From: Episyrphus balteatus | Taxonomy: Eukaryota > Arthropoda > Insecta > Diptera > Syrphidae | DNA length: 64,000 bases | Assembly: GCF_945859705.1 (NCBI RefSeq) | Contig: NC_079136.1 | Coordinates: 43,909,989 to 43,973,988 of the forward strand | Direction: 5' to 3' | In this document: one piece after another, positions 24,242 to 37,250 of the stretch | Position numbering within the stretch: position 1 is the stretch's first letter | How the letters are laid out: each line of letters begins with the position of its first letter | Notes under the pieces: model-generated | Databases searched by the model: none | What the model was told of the DNA's origin: nothing | What the model saw: only the letters and a program-made list of their open reading frames with translations | Translations under genes and position numbers: made by a program

Positions 24242-26040
24242 GAATAAAAACTATCGAATAAACTATCGAATAAATTATCGAATAAAAACTATCAAATATT
24301 CAGTTATTTTTTACTCACAATTTTTTCATCCGATTTATATTTTCCAGTTTTTAATAATATATTGACCTTGTAATGGACATACTTTATTTCACTGTTTGCA
24401 GTTTTTTAACTAGAATTTAAATACTACTTCTCAACTGAGGTTACATTAAATAATAAATAACAAGTACTGAATCAGAAAGGAAGATATTTGTTGCTAAATT
24501 GTTTCTATGTTGCGAAAAGATAGCCCAATTTTTGCTAAAATATGATATGATTTAAATTAAAACGAAAACAGTGGAAAACTCACACTGAAGCAAAACATTT
24601 GCGCACAAAAAGAAACAAAATATTATTATGTCTCGTAAAACCAAAAATAAAACACAAAATTTTCATTTTAATACATAAGAACTGCATATATGTATTTGAG
24701 GAAAAATAACAAAAATATTAAATAGTAAAAAAGAAAAAGAAATTCTTATAAACTTTGGAACTATAAAAACTAACAAAACAAAAATTAATAAAAAAAAAAC
24801 ATATTAATTAAAATGAATATCAATTAATGTATCGAATAAAAAAAAAACTTTTAGATATCAAAATTGCTATTTAAAAATAATATCTTATCAAGTTTTTCAC
24901 TTTTCATCCGATTTCATCTTAAAGAAGCATCCATCATACATTGAAGTACATAATATAAAAATCGTAAAAAAAAGGGGAAAAAATAGTCGAGAAAAGACAA
25001 CTGGAAAGGATTTGTTTCCTTTTCTTACACTTTCTATTTTTGCTCGTCCACATGCAAAATTACAAATATCAAAAGTATATACAATAATCCAAACCAACCA
25101 CATATCATATCATATCATATTTTTGTCTAACCCATTAACAACCCTTTACAAAATATACTTGTTGACACATATACAGCTGTTTGTGCGTGCGCGAATGGTT
25201 TGCTTCTTCCTGCGCCATGTTTCGTCAAGTGATTGAAAAGATGGGTTTTTCCCACTAATTAGGATCATAAACTATACCTACACTGGCTGAGCAATGAAGA
25301 TGTTCCGCTTTCCAGGTCAAAGAGTTATTTTTTTCTCTTTTGCCACTTTTGTATGACACCGCACTGACCGACAGATAACTTCTATTCTTTTCATGCACCG
25401 CCTTTCTTTTTATTCTTAACCGCCCTTGTTTTGAAAATATTTGCACTCATACATAAAACACTTAAATTCAGTCCTGAAAAACTTTCAAAATATCATTTGG
25501 AAGATCACACAATATGTGTATCATCATTCATCTTTCGTCAGTCCTTCCTTCAAATGCAGATAAAATCATTTACAATTAAATTGTGAAATCAAGAGAAAAA
25601 AGAAAATAGTAGAGAAATAAAATTATGACTGAATAAAAAAAAAAACAATCTAATAGACTGAAAGAAAACAGTAACTGAATATAAAAAAATTCTCCGGCAG
25701 ACGGCAGCATTGTCATGTCCGTATTTCCAATAGAAAAAAATAATTGTAATTTATCTAATGAATAAAGGAAGAATCTAATCTAATCTAATCTATAAAAAAA
25801 TTCAAATGAAAAAACTATCGTTTGAAAAAACTATTCAAATGAAAAAACTATCGAATAAGAAAAACTATTCAAATGAAAAAACTATAGTTTGAAAAAATTA
25901 TTCGAATGAAAAAACTATCGAATGAAAAACTATCGAACGAAAAAACTATTCGAATGAAAATAGTCACTAAATGAATGAATGAATGAATGATTTTAAACTA
26001 TCGAATGAATGAATATTGTACAACTATCGTTATTTTCATA
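24242..26040. repeat. Region bounded by ACTATCGAAT word clusters
   Basis: Clusters of AAAACTATCGAATRAA-type words occur at 24241-24300 and again, more densely and with variants (ACTATTCAAATG, ACTATAGTTTG), at about 25805-26030. The 1.5 kb between is AT-rich without a recognisable gene; ATCTA words repeat at about 25765-25790. The paired clusters with the flanking ATTC/GAAT tracts suggest the two arms of an old element, but I could not find matching termini. Confidence 0.4.
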
Positions 26041-26254
26041 ATTTTTATCCGATACTTCCCATCACTAATATAGACTAGTTTTATTCTTTAGAAAAAATAT
26101 TAGTCTTTAAGATGATATAATTTGTTTGCAATCTTTTCATATGAAAAAATTCACAAAATGATAAATAGAATTAAATAAATGTAATTTTTTTAAGCTTTTT
26201 CATGTAAAACATGATTATATTATTCCGTTTTTTCTACAAAACATACAGATATAA

Positions 26255-26430
26255 ATATGTTAAGTCTTAATCTTGTTATTATCTTATGATTTTTTTTACA
26301 AGAAAGTTGATAAACAAATTATCTTAAAATCATTTTTTTTTTATTAAAGACACACAATCTTCTTTTGACGTTATCTCTCAAAATTATCGTCCGTGTCCGT
26401 GTACCGATTTTACAGACAACCACTTCTAAG
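26255..26430. repeat. Dispersed repeat fragment (relative at 40.84 kb)
   Basis: It aligns with about 40840-41000 in the same orientation. Shared words include TTTTTTACAAGAAA-like, CACACAATCT/CACACAACCT and TTTTACAGACAACC. It belongs to an unclassified dispersed family and is non-coding. Confidence 0.55.
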
Positions 26431-28112
26431 AGTAATAAACTAACCATACAGTTGGTACCTACTTATAATATCACAAGTAGAAATATCTCAAAATCTTGTA
26501 TCATTGGATTGGAATCGTAATAATGTGGTCCAATATCTCAAATTTTCTTTATTAACTAATACCAACGATTCAAAATTCATGCTTTTGTTAAAAAGTTGAG
26601 AATTTAATTTTATATTGATACTAAGCTAACTTTAATTTACAAATAAAATAAGAAACTATCCTTTTTATTAATCAATTTAATCAATATTTGCAAACTAAAT
26701 AAGAAATTATTTTTTAATCATATTCTCAATATCATTTTGTTATTCCCTAATGAGAATTATAAATATAATTTCTTTATAAATTTATATTGCTTCACTTAGT
26801 GTGTATGTGTATAGGTACCTATTAAATATACCTTTTCATTTTAGTTGTCAGTTTATATTTAGCCACAAAATAGGAAAGCAAACGAATACAATAAGTTTGC
26901 TATTTCAAAGTTTTGCTGCTATGAAATTTGTAAAGGCACACCTACATACACCATATACACCTTTCACATTATATTCATCCTAACTCTTTGTCCTTTAAGG
27001 TACGGTTTGTACCTGCTCTTCTACGTCCCTTAACAGAAGTAACAGAACAGTAGGTTCTTTTTCTGTGAGATCTCGCACTGCTGGAAGTATGAAATAAAGT
27101 TATTTTAGTTGTGCATACATCTTTCTTGGAAATATATAACTTTTTGATCATCATCATAAGCATCCAGCATCCAGCACCAGCAGTTTTGGTTTTTGTGATG
27201 TTGTTTCTCAAGACACAGCAGAGCCATCTAGTTGTATAGTCCTATATCAACGCACTACATTATTTTTCAATGCTTGTACATTTTCATATGTATGCATCTA
27301 GGTGTACATTATAAAGTTTTTTTTTTTAAGATTTTTCTTATTGGGTGTGCTGTTGCAAATGATGCATTTTGAGCTTCGCTGTCTTCACTTTTTGAAATGC
27401 GCTGCTGCTATATTAAAAATTCCATGTGGAGCTCTTTTTTTTTGTGCAACTAACACCAGCGCCAGTCCCACTGACTGACTCTGACTCCCCATATAGACAT
27501 AAAGAACTTTTGTCTGCAGCTCCAGGTGCTACAGAGCTGAATTAATATTTTTTTATTGAAATTTCTCACATATTATTATGTATATATTGTCAAGGTAAAA
27601 AGTGAGTGAAGTTTTATTTCACACCTTGAATAAGAAAAATAAAAAAAAATATATATAATAAGAAATCATCAGAATCATAAGACTTCGAGAACGGAACGGA
27701 AAGTGTGTTCTTTTGTGTTTTTCTTGATATATTGAATATGACGACGACGATAGGAATAGCTTTTTGTTGTGAGAAAAACATTTCGATGTCATCATGAGTT
27801 CTGTTCTTTACCTACAAATGCATACATATATATTTGTATAATTTGAATTCTTGAATGTCACAGAAGGTGTTTGATTGATGTCCATACAAGGTAATCAATT
27901 TCATATCGCGTACTCTTCGAACTATGAATATTTGAAGAAAAATTGAATTTTTTTTTTCAACAATTTTCTTGAGAAAAAACAGTGAATTATGAAAAATATT
28001 GGAATAAAATTTAGGAGTAAAAAGTTATACTAGTCATTATAAGACATTTATCATATAAGCCACATTATTGATGACTTAATAAGCCTTGACTAATATTCAA
28101 AGGAAGTACCTA
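26431..28112. other. Mostly unique DNA without a supported gene
   Basis: Mixed-complexity sequence. The frames at 26801-27211 have no recognisable domains. It ends at the TA flanking the 28115 element. Confidence 0.45.
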
Positions 28113-28114
28113 TA

Positions 28115-29764
28115 GTAGGGGAGCCCAGGAAGGGATTTCGTGCGTTACTCGAGCGCGTCAGAAAATCATGTGGGGAGAAAGCTTGTACTTAGTAATGTAC
28201 TCCTACCAAATGTAAAAGCTTGATACAGTGGTCTGTGTTGTGGGCAGCCCGTCAGATTAGTAAAAAAAAATCGATCCTCGGAAATACTCGAGCGCGTCAG
28301 ATTAAGAAATGGTAGGTTAAGTACGTCCAGAAAAGTGTATATTTCAATAATCTGACAATTTGAGTGAGGCATAAGAAAATGGCGGAGGCACGAAGTTGTA
28401 AAAAAAAAACGTCACCTCGAAATACTCGAGCGCGATTAATTTTTTTTTTATTCTGAAGGGAATTTTATCAGGAACACGAAAAACATATAATCTGACGGTT
28501 TTCATGGGGCAATATAGCCAAAATTATCGATAAAGCATGAAGGTACAGTAAAAAAAAAATACAATTTTTTGGTTCATAATGCCGAGTTTTTAAGGTTTTT
28601 GTCGAAATATCTTAATTGTTTTATCTAATTTACCTACACTTATTATGTGGATACAGATTGACATAAAAAAATCATACAGAATTCATTAAAGTTGATAAAA
28701 AATAACGTGCCAAAGGGAATAAGCCCCAAAAGACGTTTTATATGGAATTCACTATCGGAAAATTTCCAAACCGGTCCAACACTCAAATTTGTGTATCGAG
28801 GAATAACGTGACATTCTTAACTTTATAGCAAAAGCCCCATTTTTAATAAATATAGAAGCTCCGATCGTCTGGTCATTACGTAATGTTCTTAGATTCGGGG
28901 TATTTTTTTCTTTCGTTAACCAGACGCGCAAAACTTATGACTTTAATTACGTTTACTTTTTAATAATAATTTATCATTCGAAGGAAAGATTATCAAGTAA
29001 GTATCATAACCATTTTTGCTTACAGAAGCACGAGATGACGACAAAGTTGAAAAACAACCTGGAAAACGAATCCAGTTATTATCAATATTAAATTATTGAT
29101 TTACCTTTGTATATAATATGTATATAATATAAATTTTGTGTAACATCCAGTAGGTAATAACCAGAAGAAACGAAAATATTGTTTTATATTCAAAAACTGT
29201 CTAATTTTTTTTTTTCAAATTGTCAGATTAGCAATACACCTTAAGATAATTGTCAGATTATCATTTAGGGTGACTCTGACATCGAGCTGAACCTACAGTA
29301 GAAAAATCTGACGCGCTCGAGTAACTTAAGTTAACAATTTTTTTTTACATTTTCAAAAATAATTTATAAGTGTAGGCCACGTCCAAATCGTCAGTTATTC
29401 AAATTGAACACTATTTGGAGTTTACTGAACGTACCCTCTCAAAATCTGACACGCTCGAATAACTTTTTTTTTTTAATTTTTTCTACCGCTTTTTGTAGCC
29501 ACCCACCACTGTCTTATCGTCAGATTAATATATATCGGTTATCACAAAGCCAATGCGAGTATACCCTATTAATATCTGACGCGCTCGAGTATTTCAATGC
29601 GACAGTTTTTTTTTACATTTCCTAAACGTGTTTATAAGCTCTTATCCCCACTTAAATGGAAAACTTCCATATACTTTTTTTCGTTTTAGAACCTAATCTT
29701 CGCAATCCAATAGGTCCCCATGGCGCTCGAGTAACTGCAAATTTAGCATCTCGGGCTCCCCTAC
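28115..29764. mobile_element. TIR element with mirrored CTCGAGCGCG arrays
   Basis: The left end GTAGGGGAGCCC is repeated inverted at 29753-29764, with TA immediately outside both ends. On the left, three copies of ACTCGAGCGCGTCAG start near 28147, 28286 and 28424, a period of about 138 bp. On the right, four inverted copies lie near 29310, 29447, 29578 and 29723. Units also share poly-A then CTCG-AAATACTCGAG. No transposase frame is visible. Subterminal repeat arrays of this kind often act as transposase-binding sites in DNA transposons (inference here). Confidence 0.75.
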
Positions 29765-29766
29765 TA

Positions 29767-30913
29767 CTAGTGGTAGTCCAAACCACGTCCACCTTTAGAT
29801 TTTTCAAAATAGTCAGAGAGGCGACTACTATCGAGTTACTTAGCTCATAAGGTAAGGGGTTAAAATTGGTGTCAGATAAGTTGGTACTGAAAATAAAAAA
29901 AATAGGGTTGCCACTTTTAAAATGGGAATTTCTATCTGGCAACCCTATTTAAAACTAAGTTGGTCATGTATAAGTTTGATCAAATAAAAACAAATTTAAA
30001 ATACCAAATAAAGTCCCAAACAATTTATAAAATTAATAATGTAAGGAATATGGGCCTAAAAATATGGCAGCCCTATTCAAATGTAAAAAAGATCACAAAA
30101 TAAAATCTTTAAATAAAAAATATCATACTTTTGTATTCAAAAAAAAAATTTATTTTGTATTTTTGTATACACTTTGAAACTTAAAATTATTTTTTATTTA
30201 TTTAGTGTTGCCATATAGGGTTGCCATATAGAAGTTCTTTCATTCGGCACCAATTTTAAACTCTTAGGACGGTCGCTCGCCGCTTGGACTAAAAGAGCTT
30301 AAAAACCATTCATAATTTGAAACAAACTAACTATTTTTGTTGACCTAATTGGTTAGTTGTTGAGTGCCTATAAAATCTTGCTAACGAAACCGACACTACG
30401 CCTCAGATAAGCCATAACCACACGTTGATTGTAAAGTTTCCAAAAAATGAGATCTGATAAAATGTAAAAACTGGAGAGGAATTTGAGTTATGCCTGGTGT
30501 TGCGAAAACAATGACAAAAATAAGCCATTTAATATAGTTTTTTTTTTTAAATTAAGATAGAAGACAAAAATTCTGTTTTTCAAAATTCTGCTTTTCTTAA
30601 CAAAAATTATGTTTTTCAAAATATACGTCTCATTAATCCGTTAATGTAATTTACTACTTTCCTAACTGTTTTTGCGTAACTATCACAAATATTTTTAATA
30701 ATGCATTGACTGACTTTCTTATAATTCACATCTATAAACCGTAGAAAACTATTAGAAACTTAAAAGAAATATCCCTTTCTTAATCAATTTTTCGAACATT
30801 CATTTTTATTTGATAAATTGATAAATTTCTAATAACTTTTCGAAATTATTTAACATTAAAAACCTTTTCTTAATATTTTTTTAATTTATTGTGAACATTT
30901 ATTTAATAAATAA
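29767..30913. other. Spacer with a small GGTTGCCA hairpin
   Basis: AGGGTTGCCA at 29904 pairs with TGGCAACCCT ending about 29947. Related words (GGCAGCCCT at about 30067, AGGGTTGCCATAT at about 30217) suggest debris of a small inverted-ended element. The rest is AT-rich without a gene. Confidence 0.4.
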
Positions 30914-31789
30914 AATGCACGGCTGGGTCGCACGAACTTGCTCTTAGAGTTAAAGTTGCTTAAATTTTTACGACTTTTTATATAGAAATTTGGAAAAAAA
31001 ATAAAATTCGTTTTAAAAAAATGAAATAATATATATTATATATTGATATATATATATATATATATTGATATATTAAGATGCATTTTCAGAAAAAAAATGT
31101 TCAAAATCGTTAGAGCCGTTTTTTTAAAAACTAATTTTTTATAAATAATTTTTTGGAAAAAAAATCTAAAAACAAAATTTCAAAAAAATTCAATGTCCCG
31201 TTTTCGAAAATTTGATTTTTCAAAATTTTTTTAAAAATCGAAAAATTATTTTTTTGAAAATTTTATTCCTGGTTTATATTTAAATTATAGAAATGCTTCT
31301 TCACAAAAAGTTTCGTTGAAATCGAATAAGCAGTTTCGGAGAAAATCGGATTTGAAAAAAACGGTTCTATGGCAGGTACCGTTAATAATGATTTTCAAAA
31401 AAAAAATTTCATTAAAAGATAGACCTTAGTTTAAAACTATCATTTGAATTTTTTTAACAAAATCGTTGGGCCGTTTTCGAGATATTTCAATTTTACTAAA
31501 ATCGGTATATGACAAGTACCGTTAATTTTGGTCCAAAAAAATTAATTCCAAAAATCCCTCTGGAGAGTCGCCAAATAAGGCTACATACCAAGTTTGACAT
31601 AAATCGGTCCATCCGTTTAGGCTGTAGGTTTGTATACAGACAGACAGACAGACTGACAAACAGACGGACTTCCGGGACCCACTTTTTTGGCATTGTCTAC
31701 CATCGTAATGTCATGGAAAAGTGTTATCTCAACTTTTTATTTTTACTAATACATAACTTGATATATAGTACCTATATCGCAAGTAAAAA
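30914..31789 (+). mobile_element. TGCACGAC-family repeat, copy C
   Basis: It starts TGCACGGCTGGGTCGCACG, then CTTGCTCTTAGAG, and contains a TATA-dinucleotide tract (about 31028-31072). Two copies of the AAAATCGTTRGRGCCGTTTT word follow (about 31107 and 31462). It ends with (CAGA)n at about 31638, CGGGACCCACTTTTTTGGCA, CATCGTAATGTCATG and ATCGCAAGTAAAAA. It is closest to copy F. The overlapping frames at 31496-31823 are explained by this repeat. Confidence 0.8.
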
Positions 31790-32333
31790 CAGCCTTTCAT
31801 TGAAGGACACATTTAATTTTTAGTTTCCATGAGATATAAAACGTTTATTCGAAAATTTTAAAACTATACTTCGTTTTGGGACCTTTAACGGAATTAAGTA
31901 CAAATGTTCAGTATTTAAGATGGAAAAAAAAAACTTGTCAAAGAAAAAAACTTTTTGGAGGAAAATACTTTCTATTAGTATGAGATGAGCCGGCATCTCG
32001 GTCGGTTGGACCTTAAGAATCGCAACTTGTGAACAATATTTGTTTTCGCAAAACTCCAAACTTAAATTACTTAACTTTTTAGCATTCATCACGAGGTTAA
32101 ATCCTTATTTGACTGATGTAATGAAATAATTTTACAATTTTACAGATATTTAATGGTTTGTCTGTCCTTAAAAAACAGACTCAAGTTAATCAAAAAGATA
32201 CCTACAATTTGATATCCGAAGATTTTTGTATTTTAAAATAAATGTCCTTGAAAAACAAAAAATATCTATTCCTCATAGACAATAATTAACCTCAATCTAT
32301 AAATTGCCTCATTAAGAAATCCTTTTAAAATAA
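31790..32333. other. Spacer between two TGCACGAC-family copies
   Basis: About 540 bp of AT-rich DNA with no recognised element. The minus-strand frame at 31820-32092 has no domain I can name. Confidence 0.4.
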
Positions 32334-33164
32334 ATTGCACGACTGGGGTCGCACGTACTTGCTCTTATGCTTAAAGTAACTATAACGTTAAAGCTTTTTA
32401 TTCAAGAAATTTAAAATTTGATATTTTGAAGAAATTTCATAAGTTGTATAAAAAAATTAAATTTGTTTTTATAATTAATTAAACTCCATTTTAAATTATC
32501 TTAAAAAAAAAACAAATATGCCATTTTATTTGTTGTATAAAAAGGTATTTTTAGAAAAAAATTTTCGAAAATTGTAGGAGCCGTTTTTTAAAAAAATAAT
32601 TTTTTATGTATAAAAATTTTTGAACATTTTTCAAAAAAAAAGTTGGTATGCCATTTTGAAGAAATAATTAATTTACACATAAAAACTAAATTTCAAAATT
32701 TTTCATTGATCCGTTTTCAAAAAATTGATTTTTCAAAAAAAAATTTTGAAATATTTTTTAAAAATCCAAAAATGCGTTTTTTGAAAATTTTCTAAATTTT
32801 TAATATTATCTTTACTTACACACATTTGTATAAAAATTTTCATTTAAATCGGGTTAATGTTGTACGAGATATTCAGAAACGAAAAAACCGTTCTATGACA
32901 GGTACCGTTAATAACGGTACAAAAAACATTTTTTTTATTTAAAAAGTTGGCTCTTATGTGTAGTACTAAACACAAAAATTTTAATCAAAATCGATAGAGC
33001 CGTTTTTGAAAAAAATTAACTTTTCTATTTCCGTTATATGGCAGGTACCGTTAGTTTTGGTCATAAAAAAAAAATTTCAATTTCCCCTCTAGGGAATCAC
33101 CAAAAACTGCTAACTACCAAGTTTGAAGAAAATCACTTCACTCGTTTAGGCTGCAGCTTCAGAT

Positions 33165-33197
<33 letters not shown>

Positions 33198-33312
33198 ATT
33201 GCCGGACCCACTTTTTTGGCATTCTCCATCATCGTAATGTCATGTAAAATTGTTATCTCGAGTTCGATTTTTTTTACGAATCCTAAACTTGCCCTTGACA
33301 AAGTGAGTAAGT
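32334..33312 (+). mobile_element. TGCACGAC-family repeat, copy D
   Basis: It begins TGCACGACTGGGGTCGCACG at 32336, then ACTTGCTCTTATG. It carries CAGGTACCGTTAATAACG and a CAGGTACCGTTAG word, the TAGAGCCGTTTTTGA word and (ACAG)n at about 33168-33197. It ends with GGCATTCTCCATCATCGTAATG and a TTGCCCTTGAC end. At about 980 bp it is one of the two longest copies and a useful reference for copy G. Confidence 0.8.
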
Positions 33313-34985
33313 TATCAAATAAGCATCGAGGAGATGATTTTACAAAATTCTGCAAAAAATTAAAAAAAGGTTTGGAAAATGTTTAAAAGCGCGCTCCTGA
33401 TCCTGCAGAGTTTTTACCCTAACCCCATGTATCTTATTAAAAAAAAATTGTTATAACAGTAAAATCAATGCCAATGCAATCAAAAAGAATTTGTTAATCG
33501 TATACCTACCTACATTTGATTTGCTCAGACTAATTTTTTGAGATAAGGCCAAACTTAATTTAGGCTCGAATATTTTAACAAAAATCTTAAAATTGGTTGC
33601 ATTTCGAAATATTTATAATATTTATTTTTATGAATTTATCGATTTTTTAATAGAGATGTTTTGATAATTGAACAACTTCGCAAAATGCGACCTTGTAGTT
33701 ATTATAGTTCGATATAAAATATTTGTATTTATTTCAACTACTTCACTTACCCTTTTCATGTTTACCACATTAAATTGGACTTTCCATCCTCAATTGAATT
33801 ATTATTTTACTTTTTACTTCATTGTAATTCTCAATGTCCGTTTTACAACCCCCATTTCTATTTTGTTAGCTTCCATTTTGCACAAAAAACATCGTTTACA
33901 TCCTGACTAGTTATTTATAGATCTTTCAAAAGTCTTCTCATAGAATAAAGCTTCAACTTTTTTTCACTTGGTTTCCTGTAGTAATAAAGGTAATGAGTTC
34001 CCTGAAGGACTTCTTTTCTTACCCTATCCACTTACTTCTTGTTTGACTGAGTCAAAGGTCAACTATTCTTGCTAAAGCCGTTTAAAAAGAAAATTGGATT
34101 GCCTTCAAGAAAAAAAAAAAAAATATAACAAGAAGACAAAAATAGCCCAAAAGAACAAATTTTCATCATTTTGACACACAAAACTCTTCAAATCAACGTC
34201 CTCTTTTTATCCATTTATTGCGTGAATTCCAAATGAGTGTCGTATTCCATAATAGCAATTGGAATAAAACTCATTTCTAACTTAGATACACTTTGTTAGA
34301 TACATTTGTTCTTTTTTGGTATATATTCAACTCAACTTCTACTCTCTACCTATCTACAAACTTTGAACCTTTAAGGCTTATTCATAGAGAATTGGAACAA
34401 GAAACAATTTGGTTACATTTTCTTCTCCAATCTCTAATGCCAACCATGGGAAATACCTTAACTACCCTCTATAGGCCTAAGGGTTATATAGCATTCACAT
34501 GCATTACCTTCAAATGTGGCAGAAAAGTTGATATTAGTTGTTGTTAGATTATATGAAAACTAATAGTGCTCTCTTCTAGTTTTTTTTTTTTTTTCAAGGA
34601 AATGAGATTATAGACTCAATCAAGTTCAAGAACGAAAAAAAAAAGAAAAACACAAAATGTCATCAAATAAAAATCAAAGTTAAGAGAGGCTTATATAGTA
34701 TTTAATGTTGGGTTTATGATTGAATCGTTGTTAAGGTCAAGGGTGGTGTACTATTTTTCTGTCTTTATTAGGTGTGCGTGTTTGTTAAGTTGTAACCTAT
34801 AACTTTTCAATCTTTATAACGAAAATAATGATCAATTAAAGGATTAGTCCACTCTAGGAGCTTGAAAAAGTTTGTTTTTTTTTAGGATTTTTTTAATTTA
34901 AAGAAATGTGTAAGCAAACAAAAAAATGACGATCAAAATAACGTCGAATTGCGAAGCAAAGTGGGGAGGTTGAAAATGTGTAGCT
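33313..34985. other. Mostly unique DNA without a supported gene
   Basis: Higher-complexity sequence with few inverted repeats. The frames at 33668-33910 and 34293-34547 have hydrophobic or low-information translations and no domain I recognise. It could be intron or intergenic DNA. Confidence 0.4.
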
Positions 34986-34989
34986 TGCC

Positions 34990-37250
34990 CATTAGGGTGC
35001 TTCAAAAACAATCGAAAATCAGTTTTTTATAAATCGACTTTTTAGCAAATTTCTTTTCATGTTCTTGTAGGAAATTGAACGCTCTACAAAAAGGGCCTTA
35101 AACGCTTTTTTCGTTTATCTAACCGTTTAAAAGATATGTATTTGAGGTCCAAAAATTGAGAAAATCTTTAAAAATTAGTTTTTGTTCTTATTTTGTAACA
35201 AATTTAAAAGTTATAATAATCAAAAGGACAAGACATATTCTTGTAGGAAACAGATTTTTCGAAAAAAAGGTCTTATAAACTTTTTTCATTAATATATGTA
35301 ACCATTTGAAACATGTTCGAGGACAAAGTTAAAAAAATATGGGCAATGCCCATACGAATCTCATCGTTTACGCATAATTAACCTTTAAAATGTTTTCAAC
35401 TTCATTTGCAAACTTTTTTTTTCAATTGAGCTATAATTGTGTATTTATGTCCCTCTGTGAACACAAAAATTATAGACTTATACATACTATTTAAGTAGAA
35501 CAAAAGTCCATAGTGAAATTTTGGATTTAGGTCACACTAAGGTGGCACGTTTTTAAGAATTTGAGAACAGAAACTTTTACAATTTCAAGATTTTTTTAGG
35601 TCAATTTCCAAGTAGCATTTGTGCATAAATAGGAACGATTTCACCTTTTGAAGGGAACCACTTAATAACTATAGCCCAGACAAATTAGACATTCAACCCA
35701 GAAAAATTGGTACACAGCATTTAAATGTCGATTAAAGTAAAATGTCAAAAGTCCCCAGAAGTCCCATGAGTGCATAAAAAGCTATTCAAGTTTTAATGTC
35801 GAAAATTTAGATTTTTCGTATTTAACGTTGAAACGGGAAAAGCTATAAAAAAAAAGTATATGGATGACTTGTAGGTTTTGCAATTCCCTATAAAAAATGT
35901 TGTGATACTTTTTTTTCTACGAGATATGGTTTGATATCGTGGTTTTAAAACGTGTCAAATGTCGAAAATATTTGTTTTTTACCTATTACTCTTAAACTAT
36001 GAGTCCTATCCAAATGATGTCTTTGAAAAACTGGTAGATAATGTGCTTCTCTATATTATTAAATGTTTTGTTTTTTGTTAAAGTAGTCTTTCAAAAAGAA
36101 ACAAAAATTTTTGATTTGGTCAAAATTCAAAAATTGCCAATTTGTGTACATAGCTTCTATAATATGACTATAACTATCAAAAAATACCATTTTTTTATAG
36201 ATACGGATTTTTTTTTTCATTGCATTGTTTTGATTCTTAATGATAATGGATATGAAAACCTTCATGCAAAATTTGGTTGCTCTACCAAAACTATAAAGGG
36301 TTTTTCGGTAGTAAGTTTGCAACTGTTATAATAATATGGGTTGACAGATGAAAAACAGGTACAACTTTTTTCATAGACGTCAGATTGCCTTGATTTTTTG
36401 GAATCAGCATTAAAAAATACTTCGAAATCATGTACCATATGTGCATATAATACCATTGTCTTTTATTGTTTATTTCGAAAATCTAAATTTCGCGGTTTGA
36501 GCCTTAAATCGTGACTTGCGGACATGAGATTTTTCTAGACTCTTGAGGTATGTTATAGAATGCCAAAACGAAGATATTGAGCAAAAAAATTTCTATTAGC
36601 ATTCATTCCGAGGTTCACCCCTTTTTTCACATTATTTGACTGTATTATATATATTTCAATTTTTTTTTCATTTGGACATAAATCAAAAATATCAGTTTTT
36701 TATAATAAACTCTTCTAAAAGGGCAGTTTTTGAAAAATATTTTAAATTTATTTCATAATGTTTTCCATAAAAAAGACTAAGATGTAGGTACTTTTTCATA
36801 GCTGCCATCGTTTAGAAGATATTAGCTTTCAGAGGGAGGTCTATACAAAAAAATCACGTATTTTGTATTTTATCCGTAAACAGTTAAGTGTATCGTAAAG
36901 CCTGGAACAAAATCGCATACAGCTGAAAACTTACACAGAGTATTGAAATATCGATAAAAGTAAAATGTCGAAAATCCTATGTGTGCATAAAAAGTTATTC
37001 AAGGTTAAATGTCGAAAATAAAAGACAAAACACACGAAGACTTTTGTAAAAAGTGTCCTAAGGTATTCCCCTCTCCCCTACTATAATATAATATTTTTTT
37101 GAAACGAAAAGGGTCAGTTATATGATGTTTAAAATTTATTTTTCCGTATTTATTTGAAAATTTGACCTTTTTTAAGTAGAAAATGTAGGTATCAGGTAGT
37201 GTATTGAAAATGTGGGACACCGTGGCGTATACGTACTATTTTTTTTTTTT
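34990..37250. repeat. Repeat-derived block with TAGGGTGCTTC end and direct repeats
   Basis: TAGGGTGCTTC at 34993 matches the termini of the 14606-15278 element. About 35694-35815 and 36930-37025 are direct repeats (TAAAGTAAAATGTC, GTGCATAAAAAG and TTCAAG words). At about 37212-37240 the inverted form of the ATACGCCAC.GTG.CC word borders a poly-T. Overlapping frames on both strands at 36041-36456 are not convincing. I could not delimit single elements. Confidence 0.4.

Noticed and set aside
23519..24247. 242-codon plus-strand reading frame repeating Ile-His-Ser-Phe
   Set aside because: It is produced entirely by the ATTC microsatellite, whose plus-strand frames lack stops.
31496..31823. Frames on both strands of 65 and 104 codons
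   Set aside because: Contained in TGCACGAC copy C; equivalent frames in copies D-F are broken, so there is no conserved coding.
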